From Halostella salina (GTDB lineage: Archaea > Halobacteriota > Halobacteria > Halobacteriales > Natronoarchaeaceae): a DNA stretch of 64,000 nucleotides. The DNA lies in NCBI RefSeq assembly GCF_003675855.1, contig NZ_RCIH01000007.1, forward strand, positions 186,001 to 250,000, written 5' to 3'. A model generated the notes under the pieces. The model saw only the letters and a list, made by a program, of their open reading frames with translations. It was not told the origin of the DNA and did no database searches. Position numbers and translations under genes: made by a program. Shown here piece by piece: positions 7,253-15,131 of the stretch. The number at the start of each line of letters is the position of its first letter. Positions within the stretch are counted from its first letter, which is position 1.

Positions 7253-7936
7253 TTACGCGTCGGCGCGGTGGTCCGCCGTCTCGATGACGGCCTCGCAACT
7301 GCCACAGCGGTTCCCTTCCTCACGGTACAGCGTTGCCCCGCAGGAGTCACACTCCCCGACGGGCGACTCGACGGCGTCGCGGTCGGCTCCACAGTTTAGA
7401 CACTCGCCGTCGTGCCAGTGGTGACTGAGACAGGCACCTTTCCCCGCGCTTTCGAGCAGGTCGGACACGTCGGTCTCGTCGTTGCCCTCGCGGTGGGTCC
7501 AGTCGTCCGGGTCGACTGCTGGCGGCTTCACGCGGTAGACATCCGGCGGGTTGATAGAGTCCGGCGGGTGGCCCATCTTGGCGATGAACCCACGGTCTCG
7601 GAGCGGTCCGAAGGCGGCCGCGATGTTGTTCTTGCGGACGCCGCTATCCTCAGCTATCAGCCCGAAGTGGCGAGCCTCGTGAACCCGAAGCCGCTCGTTG
7701 GAGTGTCTGAACGCGGCGAGATACACCTCTCGGTGCTGGTCGTCGTTCGGGAGGTGCGTCTCGTCGTCGACGGGTTCGTCGCGCCACTCACGGATGCGCC
7801 CGTACGCAAGCTCGCGGAGCAGGTGCGACCGGCTCTCGTGCCCTTCGTCGTCGACGATCTCGTCGAGGGCCTCGACGAACTCATCGTCGAGCCCGAACGA
7901 GACGCGGCTGTCGGGGTTGTGGTCCATCCGGGCCAT
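7253..7936 (-). CDS. Ribbon-helix-helix/winged-helix/zinc-ribbon regulator of the provirus
   Basis: A 227-residue protein (alternative start ATG 7927). Residues about 8-50 fit a ribbon-helix-helix domain (SRVSFGLDDEFVEALDEIV...), residues about 75-135 look like a winged helix (ERLRVHEARHFGLIAEDSGVRKNNIAAAFGPLRD), and the C-terminus carries three CxxC knuckles (CLNCG, CDSCG, CGSCE), so at least one zinc ribbon. It reads against the virion genes and has a perfect 12-bp inverted repeat just in front of its start. A master repressor or a lysis/lysogeny switch is the likely role; this is inference from domain make-up and site. Confidence 0.7.
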   Translation of the reverse strand: MARMDHNPDSRVSFGLDDEFVEALDEIVDDEGHESRSHLLRELAYGRIREWRDEPVDDETHLPNDDQHREVYLAAFRHSNERLRVHEARHFGLIAEDSGVRKNNIAAAFGPLRDRGFIAKMGHPPDSINPPDVYRVKPPAVDPDDWTHREGNDETDVSDLLESAGKGACLSHHWHDGECLNCGADRDAVESPVGECDSCGATLYREEGNRCGSCEAVIETADHRADA

Positions 7937-7948
7937 CAGGCACCACCT

Positions 7949-7980
7949 CCGATCATACGATCGCCGTTTCGTATGATCGG
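7949..7980. promoter_or_regulatory. Perfect 12-bp inverted repeat, probable operator
   Basis: CCGATCATACGA (7949-7960) and its exact reverse complement (7969-7980) are separated by 8 bases. The site starts 13 bases in front of the ribbon-helix-helix regulator's start codon, the expected place for autoregulation by a dimeric DNA-binding protein. Confidence 0.6.
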
Positions 7981-8133
7981 GATAATACGCAGACGGCGGC
8001 GCGAAACACAGTCCGTATGCACGCCCCCCACGGGGGGCGTGCGGAGGACTCGCGTGAGCGGGCGGGTGCGTGCGCGCGTCATCGCCGACCCTCCCGTTCA
8101 GTTCCCGTGTCTACTGAGCAGATCTCTGCCTGG

Positions 8134-8153
8134 TACTCAGTCTTATATGAGTA
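8134..8153. promoter_or_regulatory. 6-bp inverted repeat with 8-base spacer
   Basis: TACTCA at 8134-8139 and TGAGTA at 8148-8153 flank 8 AT-rich bases. The spacing equals that of the strong operator at 7949-7980, so a second DNA-binding site is possible; the arms are short. Confidence 0.3.
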
Positions 8154-8167
8154 GCTGTCCGAGCTAT

Positions 8168-8218
8168 AAATGGGGTCTCCGGAGCGTTTTCCCAACCGCG
8201 CTCCGTTGGCCCCCATTT
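8168..8218. repeat. Nested inverted repeats
   Basis: Outer arms AAATGGGG (8168-8175) and CCCCATTT (8211-8218) enclose inner arms CGGAGCG (8180-8186) and CGCTCCG (8199-8205). Both pairs are perfect, so the region could form a cruciform or RNA hairpin, or bind a dimeric regulator. Confidence 0.45.
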
Positions 8219-8256
8219 CCTCATTAGAGATACTGTGGTCACTACCGCTCCTACAC

Positions 8257-8661
8257 TTATCGGCCATCGGCAACACCCCCGTCCGCGAAGACCTCGCCAG
8301 TCCCCTGCGCGGCAGCGTGCTGATCGTCGAGGCTGTCGACGTACTCGACATCGACGGCGTCGATGAACTCGGCCTTGCGGAGCGTGCAGAGGTGCGCGCA
8401 GGGGCCGTCGTGGTACTCGAAGCCCTTGCAGTCGCACCGGCCGACGTAGCGGCCTTCCTCGTAGGCCAGGGCAACGAGGTGCGCGTCGCCACCCTTCAGC
8501 ATGACCCGGTAGGCGAAGCGAGAGGCGCGCTCGATGAGCGCCTCGGAGGGGTCGGCACGCTCCCAGCTCTCGGTCCGGCGGTCGCGTTCGGCACGGAAGT
8601 CGAGTCCGTCCGTCGAGACATCCGTCAGCGACGGGTTCGGCGTGTCCTGTGCCTCGCTCAT
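8257..8661 (-). CDS. SWIM zinc-finger protein of the provirus
   Basis: A 134-residue protein. The motif CDC...C-A-H at residues 76, 78, 88 and 90 (CxCx9CxH) is a SWIM zinc finger, a domain used for DNA or protein binding. An acidic N-terminal tail of about 30 residues precedes it. SWIM proteins are common in haloarchaeal viruses and plasmids. It shares an ATGA overlap with the small zinc-ribbon gene upstream, so the two form an operon. Confidence 0.75.
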   Translation of the reverse strand: MSEAQDTPNPSLTDVSTDGLDFRAERDRRTESWERADPSEALIERASRFAYRVMLKGGDAHLVALAYEEGRYVGRCDCKGFEYHDGPCAHLCTLRKAEFIDAVDVEYVDSLDDQHAAAQGTGEVFADGGVADGR

Positions 8662-8777
8662 GGGCCAGCGTTCACCTCCGCTGCTTGGTGGGGGCCGTTC
8701 TCACAGACGCGCCGCGGGATACCGGCGGGGGTCGTCTCGGTTTTCATCCGGCCGCCACAGTGGGGGCAGAACCTCAC
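8658..8777 (-). CDS. Very small zinc-ribbon protein
   Basis: A 39-residue protein starting at GTG 8777, with a CPHCGGRM knuckle near the N-terminus and one further Cys. Its stop overlaps the SWIM gene start (ATGA), which supports it as real. A longer frame reaches 8918, but its first 47 residues look non-coding. It may be the first gene of a leftward operon driven from the AT-rich spot near 8,905-8,912. Confidence 0.5.
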   Translation of the reverse strand: MRFCPHCGGRMKTETTPAGIPRRVCENGPHQAAEVNAGP

Positions 8778-8914
8778 GCCGGAACACCTCCGCTGTACTG
8801 CGGTTGCCCATGCCCGAGGAATGCAGTTGCCCGCCCGGCGAGTCCATCCGATTCTCGCCGCCGTGATGAGTGGTCGATCAACTGCAGTGCTTTCTCCAGA
8901 CCGAGCGATTAATT

Positions 8915-10138
8915 TCACTCCCGCGCTCGCACTGCCAGGTCCCCCAGTTCGTCGGCCACCTCCCCCACCGCATCGGACGACAGCGCCCCGCGTTCGGTGA
9001 TCACGGCGTCCACGAGGTCCGGCGGCGTCACGTCGAACGTCGGGTTGCGGACGTCGACCGGCGCGTCGCCGTCGTACACCGCGGTGCGGTCGCCCGACTC
9101 CAGGGGCACCTCGTCGTCAGTCGCCACCTTGTCGCTCGCGGCGACGGCGTACAGCGGCACGCCCTCCCGGGCCGCGGCGAGCGCGACGGCACGGGTCCCG
9201 ACCTTGTTCACGACGCGTCCGTCGGGCAGCACGGTGTCCGCGCCGACCAGCACGGCGTCCACGTCGGCACTCGCGAGCACGTGTGCGGCCGCAGCGTCGG
9301 TGTGGAGCGTCACGCTCGTCGTCTCGGCCAGCGCCGCCGCCACGCCGACGCCCTCGTTTCCGGGGCGGGACTCGGCGACGAACAGTTCGGCGGGCGGCCC
9401 CTCGCGGAGCGCCGCGAGGACGGTGCCCGAGCGCGAGAGCGTGAGGACGCGCTCGCCGTCGATGCGGTCGGCGGCGGCGCTCGCGGCCGCGTCGTCGGCC
9501 CGCCGCGCCCGGTCGATCCCGCCGTCCGCGCTCGCCTCGACGCCGGCCGGCGTCCCATCGCCCTCGGCGACGGCACGGTTGACGCGGTTGTGCAGCGCCG
9601 CCATGCTCGGGCGGGCGCGGCGGAGGCGAGCAGCCAGATCCCGCAGTTCCGCGTCGTCGGCCCCGCCTTCCGCGTCGACCACCGCGGCGCGGTCCCGGAG
9701 GACCTCCAGCGCCCGCACGGAGAGGTACGCCGAGCCATGCTCGTCGTCGGCCGCGACCGAGCGCACCGTCGGCGCGACGGTCTCGTAGGCGCGCCACGCG
9801 CCCGCCACGGCGTCGCGACGGAGCAGTTCCGTCGGCGTCGTCCACACCGTCTCTCCTGGGTCGCCGGGGAGCGCCGCGAGTTCGACCGTGTCCCCGTCGC
9901 AGTCGAACAGGAACGGCCTGATTTCGCCGCCGTCGGCGTCGACGGCGCGGCCGCTCCGAACGAGGGTCGCGTCGTCGACGACGCGCTCCGCGAGGTCCGC
10001 GGCCGCCGTCTCGGGGTCGTCGCCGGCCGGTGCGCGGGGCACGTCCCACTCGCCGGCGTCGTCCGGCGTCCCGTCGTCCCGTCGACACAGCAGTACGTCG
10101 CCGCCGTTCCGGAGGAGGACCGCAACGTCGTCGGTCAT
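8915..10138 (-). CDS. NUDIX-like/eIF2B-like fusion protein
   Basis: A 407-residue protein. Residues 1 to about 110 resemble a NUDIX hydrolase fold, but the NUDIX box is degenerate (GDDPETAAADLAERV lacks the REUxEE core), so this part is unlikely to be catalytic. Residues about 140-407 belong to the eIF2B alpha/beta/delta and sugar-phosphate isomerase family (VLVGADTVLPDGRVVNKVGT). Homologous NUDIX-eIF2B fusions are known in haloarchaea; substrate unknown. ATG 10138 is the first start giving the NUDIX strand. It is the first clearly chromosomal gene right of the provirus. Confidence 0.75.
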   Translation of the reverse strand: MTDDVAVLLRNGGDVLLCRRDDGTPDDAGEWDVPRAPAGDDPETAAADLAERVVDDATLVRSGRAVDADGGEIRPFLFDCDGDTVELAALPGDPGETVWTTPTELLRRDAVAGAWRAYETVAPTVRSVAADDEHGSAYLSVRALEVLRDRAAVVDAEGGADDAELRDLAARLRRARPSMAALHNRVNRAVAEGDGTPAGVEASADGGIDRARRADDAAASAAADRIDGERVLTLSRSGTVLAALREGPPAELFVAESRPGNEGVGVAAALAETTSVTLHTDAAAAHVLASADVDAVLVGADTVLPDGRVVNKVGTRAVALAAAREGVPLYAVAASDKVATDDEVPLESGDRTAVYDGDAPVDVRNPTFDVTPPDLVDAVITERGALSSDAVGEVADELGDLAVRARE

Positions 10139-10196
10139 ACGCCGGCGTACTCGCGCCACCGGGAACTTCTTTCGGGGTTCGGCCCGAAGTGCGGGT

Positions 10197-10718
10197 ATGC
10201 CCGAGATAGCCGTCGTCAGCGACACGCACGTGCCGACGCGGGCTGACGCGATTCCCGAGTGGGTCCGCGACCGGATAGCCGCGGCCGACCACGTCGTCCA
10301 CGCGGGCGATTTCGACGCCGCCGAGGCGCACGACGAGGTGGCGGAGCTAGCCGACGACCTCACCGCCGTCTCCGGGAACATGGACCCCGTGACGCTCGAC
10401 CTGCCAGCGGTGGCGACCCTGGAGGCGGGCGGCGCGACGTTCGTCGTCGTCCACGGCACCGGCGCGGTGCGGAACTACCGCGAGCGCGTCGCCGGCATCG
10501 TCGCCGACGAAGCGGAGAGTGCGGGGGCCGGGCCGCCGGTCGTCGGGATCGCCGGCCACACCCACCAGCTGCTCGACGAGGCGGTCGAGGCGAACGGCCG
10601 GACGGTCCGCCTGCTCAACCCCGGGAGCGCGACCGGCGCGGACCCCGCGACGGAGGCGACGATGCTGACCGTCGACGTGTCCGACGGCGACGTGGCCGTG
10701 ACCGTTCGCCGCGAGTGA
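10197..10718 (+). CDS. YfcE-type metallophosphoesterase
   Basis: A 173-residue calcineurin-like phosphoesterase of the YfcE/MJ0936 subfamily. The metal-binding motifs are all present: SDTH at residues 8-11, HAGDFD near 36, SGNMD near 59, and GHTH near 122. Such enzymes hydrolyse phosphodiesters with Mn or Ni; the physiological substrate is not known. It is divergent from the eIF2B-like gene, with 58 bases between starts. Confidence 0.85.
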   Translation: MPEIAVVSDTHVPTRADAIPEWVRDRIAAADHVVHAGDFDAAEAHDEVAELADDLTAVSGNMDPVTLDLPAVATLEAGGATFVVVHGTGAVRNYRERVAGIVADEAESAGAGPPVVGIAGHTHQLLDEAVEANGRTVRLLNPGSATGADPATEATMLTVDVSDGDVAVTVRRE

Positions 10719-10798
10719 CGGCCGGGTACGCCGGGCACGCATCGCCCCGGACTCTCCGCCGTCGCCGACACCGGGGGTACCTGCCAGCATCCGCGCGC

Positions 10799-10805
10799 TT
10801 TTTAC
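10799..10805 (+). promoter_or_regulatory. TATA-like box of cofE
   Basis: TTTTTAC lies 23-29 bases before the cofE ATG, the distance expected for a leaderless haloarchaeal transcript. Confidence 0.45.
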
Positions 10806-10827
10806 CGCGACGGGCCGACGCTCCGCC

Positions 10828-11586
10828 ATGGAACTGTTCGCTGTCCCGGGGTTGCCGGAGGTCCGCGAGGGCGACGACATCGCCGCCCTGGTCGAGGAGC
10901 GGGCTGACCTCCGGGACGACGACGTGGTCCTCGTCGCCAGCACGGTCGTCTCGAAGGCCGAGGGCCGGACCGCCGACCTCTCGGACTTCCCGCCCGGCGA
11001 GCGCGCCGAGGCGGTCGCCGAGCGCATCGAAGCGGTCACGGGCGACGAGAAGGACCCCCGGTTCGCGCAGGCCGTGCTGGAGGAGAGCGAGGCGCTGCTG
11101 ATGGACGAGCCCTTTCTGCTGTCGAAGACGCGGTTCGGCCACGTCGGCGTCAACGCGGGCATCGACCGCTCGAACGTGCCCGACGCCGACCTGCTGCTCC
11201 TCCCCGAAGACCCGACGGCGAGCGCCGAGCGGATCCGGGCGAACCTCTCGGCCGACGCCGCCGTCGTCGTCACGGACACCAGCGGGCGGCCGTTCCGGCA
11301 CGGCCAGCGCGGCGTGGCGCTCGGCTACGCCGGGATGCCCGCCAGCCGAGACTGGCGCGGCGAGACCGACCGCGACGGCCACGAACTCGAAGTGACCGTC
11401 GAGAGCGTCGTCGACGAACTGTCGGCCGCGGCCAACCTCGTCACCGGCGAGGGCGACGGCGGGACGCCCGTCGCGGTCGCCCGTGGCTGGGAGTTCGGCG
11501 ACCACGGCGGGAGCGACGAGCTGTTCCGGAACCGGGAGAGCGACTTCGTCAGACAGGCGCTGGAGGAGTGGGAGTACGAGCCATGA
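10828..11586 (+). CDS. cofE: Coenzyme F420-0:L-glutamate ligase
   Basis: A 252-residue GTP-dependent ligase that adds glutamate residues to F420-0, the last step in making the F420 deazaflavin cofactor. The family signatures are visible: the N-terminal FAVPGLPEVREGDD, LVASTVVSKAEGR, and DTSGRPFRHGQRGVALG near residues 151-167. Length matches archaeal CofE. It overlaps by ATGA with a predicted F420-dependent reductase, so enzyme and cofactor maturation are coupled. Confidence 0.93.
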   Translation: MELFAVPGLPEVREGDDIAALVEERADLRDDDVVLVASTVVSKAEGRTADLSDFPPGERAEAVAERIEAVTGDEKDPRFAQAVLEESEALLMDEPFLLSKTRFGHVGVNAGIDRSNVPDADLLLLPEDPTASAERIRANLSADAAVVVTDTSGRPFRHGQRGVALGYAGMPASRDWRGETDRDGHELEVTVESVVDELSAAANLVTGEGDGGTPVAVARGWEFGDHGGSDELFRNRESDFVRQALEEWEYEP

Positions 11587-12563
11587 ACGGGATCGAACTC
11601 ACGCCCGAACACGACCTGAATCGCATCGCCGACCTCGCCGCACGCGCCGAGACCGCCGGCTTCGACGCCGTGCTGGCGAGCTGTCACTACAACAACCGCG
11701 ACCCGTTCGTCGCGCTGTCGCGCATCGCCGCCGCCACCGATGACGTGGCGGTCGGCCCCGCCGCGTCGAACCCGTACGACACCCACCCCGTGAAGCTAGC
11801 GTCGGCGGTCGCGACCGTCGACGAGGTCAGCGGCGGGCGCGGCGTGTTCGGGATCGCGGCCGGCGACCGCTCGACGCTGTCGAACCTCGGCTACGAGCAG
11901 GACCGACCGCTCCGGCGCGTGCTGGAGTCGTTCAAGGTCGCCAAGCGGCTCTGGGACGGCGAGACGGTGAGCCACGACGGCACGTTCGAGGCGACCGACG
12001 CCGAACTGAACTACGACGCCGGCGAGGTCCCCGTCTACGTCGGCGCGCAGGGGCCGCACATGATCCGGATGAGCGCGAAACACGCCGACGGCGTGCTGCT
12101 GAACGCCTCGCACCCCGACGACTTCGCGTGGGCCGCCGACCGCGTCGCGGAGGGGCTGGACGAACGCCCCGACGACCGCGGCGAGTTCGATTTCACGGCG
12201 TACGCGAGCGTCAGCGTCGCCGAGAGCGAGGCGGCGGCGCGGGAGGCCGCACGGCCGCCCGTCGCGTTCATCGTCGGCGGGGCCGCACCGCCCGTGCTGG
12301 AGCGCCATGGCATCGACGCCGAGCTAGCGGGCGAGATCGGCGAGCAGATCGAAGCCGGCGAGTTCCGCGAGGCGTTCGACGCGGTGACGCCGGCGATGAT
12401 AGACGCGTTCTCGGTCGCCGGAACGGAGCAAGCGGTCGCCGAGCAACTGGAAGCGATTCTGGCGTACGCGGACGGGATCGTCGCCGGCGCGCCGCTGGGG
12501 CCGGACCTTGAGACCGCCGTCAGCCTTGCTGGGGCGGCGATCGACCGAGCGACTCGGGGGTGA
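11583..12563 (+). CDS. mer: F420-dependent luciferase-like reductase, Mer type
   Basis: A 326-residue TIM-barrel protein of the bacterial-luciferase-like F420 family, closest in overall pattern to 5,10-methylene-tetrahydromethanopterin reductase. ATG 11583 is chosen for the ATGA overlap with cofE. Typical segments are SCHYNNRDPFVALSRIA and VGPAASNPYDTHPVKLAS near the N-terminus and YVGAQGPHMI in the middle. In haloarchaea this enzyme probably works in one-carbon folate metabolism rather than methanogenesis; the exact substrate is not proven. Confidence 0.8.
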   Translation: MNGIELTPEHDLNRIADLAARAETAGFDAVLASCHYNNRDPFVALSRIAAATDDVAVGPAASNPYDTHPVKLASAVATVDEVSGGRGVFGIAAGDRSTLSNLGYEQDRPLRRVLESFKVAKRLWDGETVSHDGTFEATDAELNYDAGEVPVYVGAQGPHMIRMSAKHADGVLLNASHPDDFAWAADRVAEGLDERPDDRGEFDFTAYASVSVAESEAAAREAARPPVAFIVGGAAPPVLERHGIDAELAGEIGEQIEAGEFREAFDAVTPAMIDAFSVAGTEQAVAEQLEAILAYADGIVAGAPLGPDLETAVSLAGAAIDRATRG

Positions 12564-12726
12564 TCAGGTCCACGAACGCGCCGGCGGCGAGGTAGCCAAG
12601 GGCGGCCGACGGCGCGGCGACGAACAGCGCCCCGACCGCCAGCAGCACCGCGGAGAGCGGGTCGGAGGTCGCCACGTCGCTGAACAGCGACACCATCTCG
12701 GTGAGGTTGTCGACGATCGAAACCAT
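12520..12726 (-). CDS. Small membrane protein
   Basis: A 68-residue protein with a hydrophobic region (about residues 20-50, Ala/Val/Leu-rich) that could form one long or two short helices. Its 3' end overlaps the 3' end of the mer gene on the other strand by 44 bases. Such small conserved membrane proteins are frequent in haloarchaea; function unknown. Confidence 0.6.
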   Translation of the reverse strand: MVSIVDNLTEMVSLFSDVATSDPLSAVLLAVGALFVAAPSAALGYLAAGAFVDLITPESLGRSPPQQG

Positions 12727-12806
12727 GGGCGTCGGTTCGGGACGACCATACTTGTGTGGTTCGGCTTCCCGCACCACTAAGAGCGTCCCGTGCCAAGGGG
12801 TCGGCC

Positions 12807-13022
12807 GTGACCGAAGACGCCTCGCTGACGGACTTCGACGGCGACGGGTCGGAGCCGGACGACGCCGCGGACCCGGCCACACCTGACGACACACCGAATC
12901 CCGCCACCTCGACCTACCGCTGGTCGCCCGACGGTACAGCCTGCCCGGACTGCGGCGACGCGGTCGAGCGACGCTGGCGCGACGGCGACCGGCTGGTGTG
13001 TGCCGACTGCAAGGAGTGGTGA
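12807..13022 (+). CDS. Small zinc-ribbon protein
   Basis: A 71-residue protein starting at GTG 12807. An acidic disordered N-terminal half leads to a C-terminal zinc ribbon (CPDCGD...CADC). Haloarchaea encode many such small zinc-finger proteins, some of which affect biofilm and motility; no specific role can be assigned here. Confidence 0.7.
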   Translation: MTEDASLTDFDGDGSEPDDAADPATPDDTPNPATSTYRWSPDGTACPDCGDAVERRWRDGDRLVCADCKEW

Positions 13023-13149
13023 TCCCCGGACGCGACGGACACGTCAACGATCTACGAACAGCAACGTTACAAGCCTCGCCGCGCTAGGGAACGACACGAT
13101 ATTCGGGCGGTTCCCACCCTCGGCGTGCCGCCCGCCGGCCACGCTCACC

Positions 13150-14133
13150 ATGACTGACGCACACGGATCCGACGCAGGACAGCGGACCCAGACCGCCGAC
13201 CCGGCCCCGCTCTCGGTGGACGCCGCCGCCCGAGCGAGCAACGCGATCATCGACAACGTCGAGGAGGTGATCGTCGGCCACCACGACGAGATAGAGCACG
13301 TCCTCACCGCCGTCCTCGCCGACGGGCACGTACTGGTCGAGGACGTGCCCGGCGTGGGCAAGACGATGCTGGCGCGGGCCCTGTCCCGCTCGATCGACTG
13401 CTCGTTCAGCCGGGTGCAGTTCACGCCGGACCTGCTGCCCTCCGACATCACCGGCGTCAACGTGTTCAACCAGAAGACCCGGGAGTTCGAGTTCCAGCCC
13501 GGACCCGTCTTCGCCAACTTCGTGCTCGGCGACGAGATCAACCGCGCGCCGCCCAAGACCCAGAGCGCGCTGCTGGAGGCGATGGAGGAGGGACAGGTCA
13601 CCGTCGACGGCGACACCCGGCCGCTGCCGGACCCCTTCACGGTCGTCGCCACGCAGAACGCCGTCGAGGGCGGCCGCACGTACGAACTCCCGATGGCGGA
13701 GGTCGACCGGTTCACGAAGAAGATCCATCTCGGCTACCCCGACCAGGACGAGGAGGCGAAGATGCTGGACCGCGTCGTCGGCGGCCACCCCATCGAGGAG
13801 CTGGAGCCGGTGACGGACGTCGAGACGGTCCGGCGCGCCCGGGCGACCGTGGCGAACGCGACCGTCAACGAGCCGGTCCGGGAGTACGCGAGCCGGCTCG
13901 CCGGCTACACCCGCGAGCACGCACAGCTCGGCGCGAGTCCGCGGGGGTCCATCGCGCTCCTCCGGTCGGCACAGGCGAGAGCCGTCCTCGACGGGCGGGA
14001 CTACGTGATCCCCGACGACGTGCAGTCGGAGGCCCCGACCGTCCTCGCCCACCGGATCCGGGTCGCCGACGGCGACGCGGACGCCGGCGCTCGCGTGGTC
14101 GCCGAGGCGCTGGAGTCGGTCCGGGTGGACTGA
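13150..14133 (+). CDS. MoxR-family AAA+ ATPase
   Basis: A 327-residue AAA+ protein of the MoxR group. Walker A is PGVGKT at residues 67-72, Walker B is VLGDEINR near 125-132, and the C-terminal lid domain is complete. MoxR ATPases act as chaperones for von Willebrand/DUF58-type partners and membrane complexes. The next gene (DUF58) starts at its last base, and a transglutaminase follows, the standard three-gene set. Confidence 0.92.
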   Translation: MTDAHGSDAGQRTQTADPAPLSVDAAARASNAIIDNVEEVIVGHHDEIEHVLTAVLADGHVLVEDVPGVGKTMLARALSRSIDCSFSRVQFTPDLLPSDITGVNVFNQKTREFEFQPGPVFANFVLGDEINRAPPKTQSALLEAMEEGQVTVDGDTRPLPDPFTVVATQNAVEGGRTYELPMAEVDRFTKKIHLGYPDQDEEAKMLDRVVGGHPIEELEPVTDVETVRRARATVANATVNEPVREYASRLAGYTREHAQLGASPRGSIALLRSAQARAVLDGRDYVIPDDVQSEAPTVLAHRIRVADGDADAGARVVAEALESVRVD

Positions 14134-15131
14134 TGCTCACGCGACGCGGCTGGGCGGTGGTCGGGCTGGTCGCCGGCTGTCTGGCGATGGCCACGGCGTA
14201 CGGCGCGCGCTCGCTGAACGCCGTCATGGTCCCCGCGCTCGTCGCGCTCGCCGCCGCCGTCGTCCAGGTCGTCCGGGCCGACAGGCCGTCGGTGCGCCGG
14301 AAAGTCCCCGAGGGCGGGTTCGTCGGCGAGACGCGAACGGTGACCGTGGAAGTCGACGGCGAGCACGCAACCGCGGTGGGCCTCACCGACCGGACCGACG
14401 CCGGACTGGGCGACAGGACGGTCGAGCGGGAGGCGACGGTCGGCGGGACCGTCAGCTACGACGTGACGCTCGACGCACGCGGGGAGCACCGGATCGGCCC
14501 CGCGTCCGTGACCGTCACCGACGTGCTCGGGCTGGCCCGGCGCACCTTCGACGACCGGGACACTGACACGCTGCTGGCGTACCCGCCGGTGTACGGGCTG
14601 GCGCGCGGTTCCCTCCCGTTCGGGGCCGCCGCGACCGCCGGGGGGCGGGAGCGGTTCGACCGCCTCCGCGAGTACGAGCGCGGCGACGCCCGCGGCGATA
14701 TCCACTGGAAGTCGAGCGCGAAGCGGCCGGACGGCGACCTGCTCGTCCGGGAGTTCGCCGGGGACGACCCCGACGCCGTCCGCGTCGTCGCCGAGACCGA
14801 CGGGGGGGACCGCGCCGACGAGATGGCGTCGGCGGCGGCCAGCGTCGCGCTCGCCCTGCTCGACCGCGGCGTCCCGGTCGCGGTCGACGCCCCGGACGGA
14901 ACCGTCGACGCCGGCGACGGTCCCGACCACCGCACCGCCGTCCTCTCTCTGCTTGCTCGCACCGGTCCCGGGACGGTGTCGCCGGAGCGGCGCGAGGACG
15001 CGGAAGTCGTCGTCACAGCGGGCGACGGCGGGACCGCCGTCACCCTCGGCGACCGGCACACGACGTTCGACGCGCTCGTCGCCGGAAGCCCGACGGCTCA
15101 CGCCGCCACGGGCCAGGAGGTGACGCCATGA
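14133..15131 (+). CDS. DUF58 membrane protein
   Basis: A 332-residue protein with two N-terminal membrane helices (residues about 7-45), a beta-sandwich-like middle, and the DUF58 signature YERGDARGDIHWKSSAKR near residues 182-199, then a von Willebrand A-like C-terminal part. Its start overlaps the MoxR stop and its stop overlaps the transglutaminase start (ATGA), so the three proteins are made together and probably form a membrane complex. Confidence 0.9.
   Translation: MLTRRGWAVVGLVAGCLAMATAYGARSLNAVMVPALVALAAAVVQVVRADRPSVRRKVPEGGFVGETRTVTVEVDGEHATAVGLTDRTDAGLGDRTVEREATVGGTVSYDVTLDARGEHRIGPASVTVTDVLGLARRTFDDRDTDTLLAYPPVYGLARGSLPFGAAATAGGRERFDRLREYERGDARGDIHWKSSAKRPDGDLLVREFAGDDPDAVRVVAETDGGDRADEMASAAASVALALLDRGVPVAVDAPDGTVDAGDGPDHRTAVLSLLARTGPGTVSPERREDAEVVVTAGDGGTAVTLGDRHTTFDALVAGSPTAHAATGQEVTP

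Larger units (their letters stand above)
7937..8256. other. Proviral control region without a gene
   Basis: About 320 bases lower in GC than their surroundings. It holds the 12-bp operator at 7949-7980, a 6-bp inverted repeat TACTCA/TGAGTA at 8134-8153 with the same 8-base spacer, a short palindrome GCAGA/TCTGC near 8118-8129, a TATAAAT stretch at 8165-8171, and a nested hairpin at 8168-8218. A 62-codon frame on the minus strand (8079-8266) exists but is not convincing as a gene. Confidence 0.5.
1..8914. mobile_element. Integrated virus (right part), two-capsid-protein halovirus type
   Basis: The stretch from the window edge to just before the chromosomal eIF2B-like gene is read as a provirus. 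It holds a packaging ATPase, two consecutive capsid-like proteins, five or more one-helix membrane proteins and a repeat-built spike, nearly all joined by ATGA or GTGA overlaps, then VapBC and leftward regulators. The order ATPase, small capsid, large capsid is known for the SH1/SNJ1/P23-77 viruses; assignment rests on order, size and the ATPase motifs. No integrase or replication gene is visible, so these must lie left of the window, or the element is partial. The right edge is inferred from the change of content near 8,900; I found no tRNA or repeat there. Confidence 0.75.

Noticed and set aside
8079-8266. A possible 62-residue minus-strand gene in the proviral control region
   Set aside because: It covers the palindromes, overlaps the SWIM gene end by ten bases instead of the usual four, and has non-haloarchaeal composition.
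1-8914. Left element as a tailed (head-tail) provirus
   Set aside because: No large terminase, portal, tail tape-measure or HK97-type capsid gene is present; the small A32-type ATPase and paired small capsid proteins point to the membrane-containing group.
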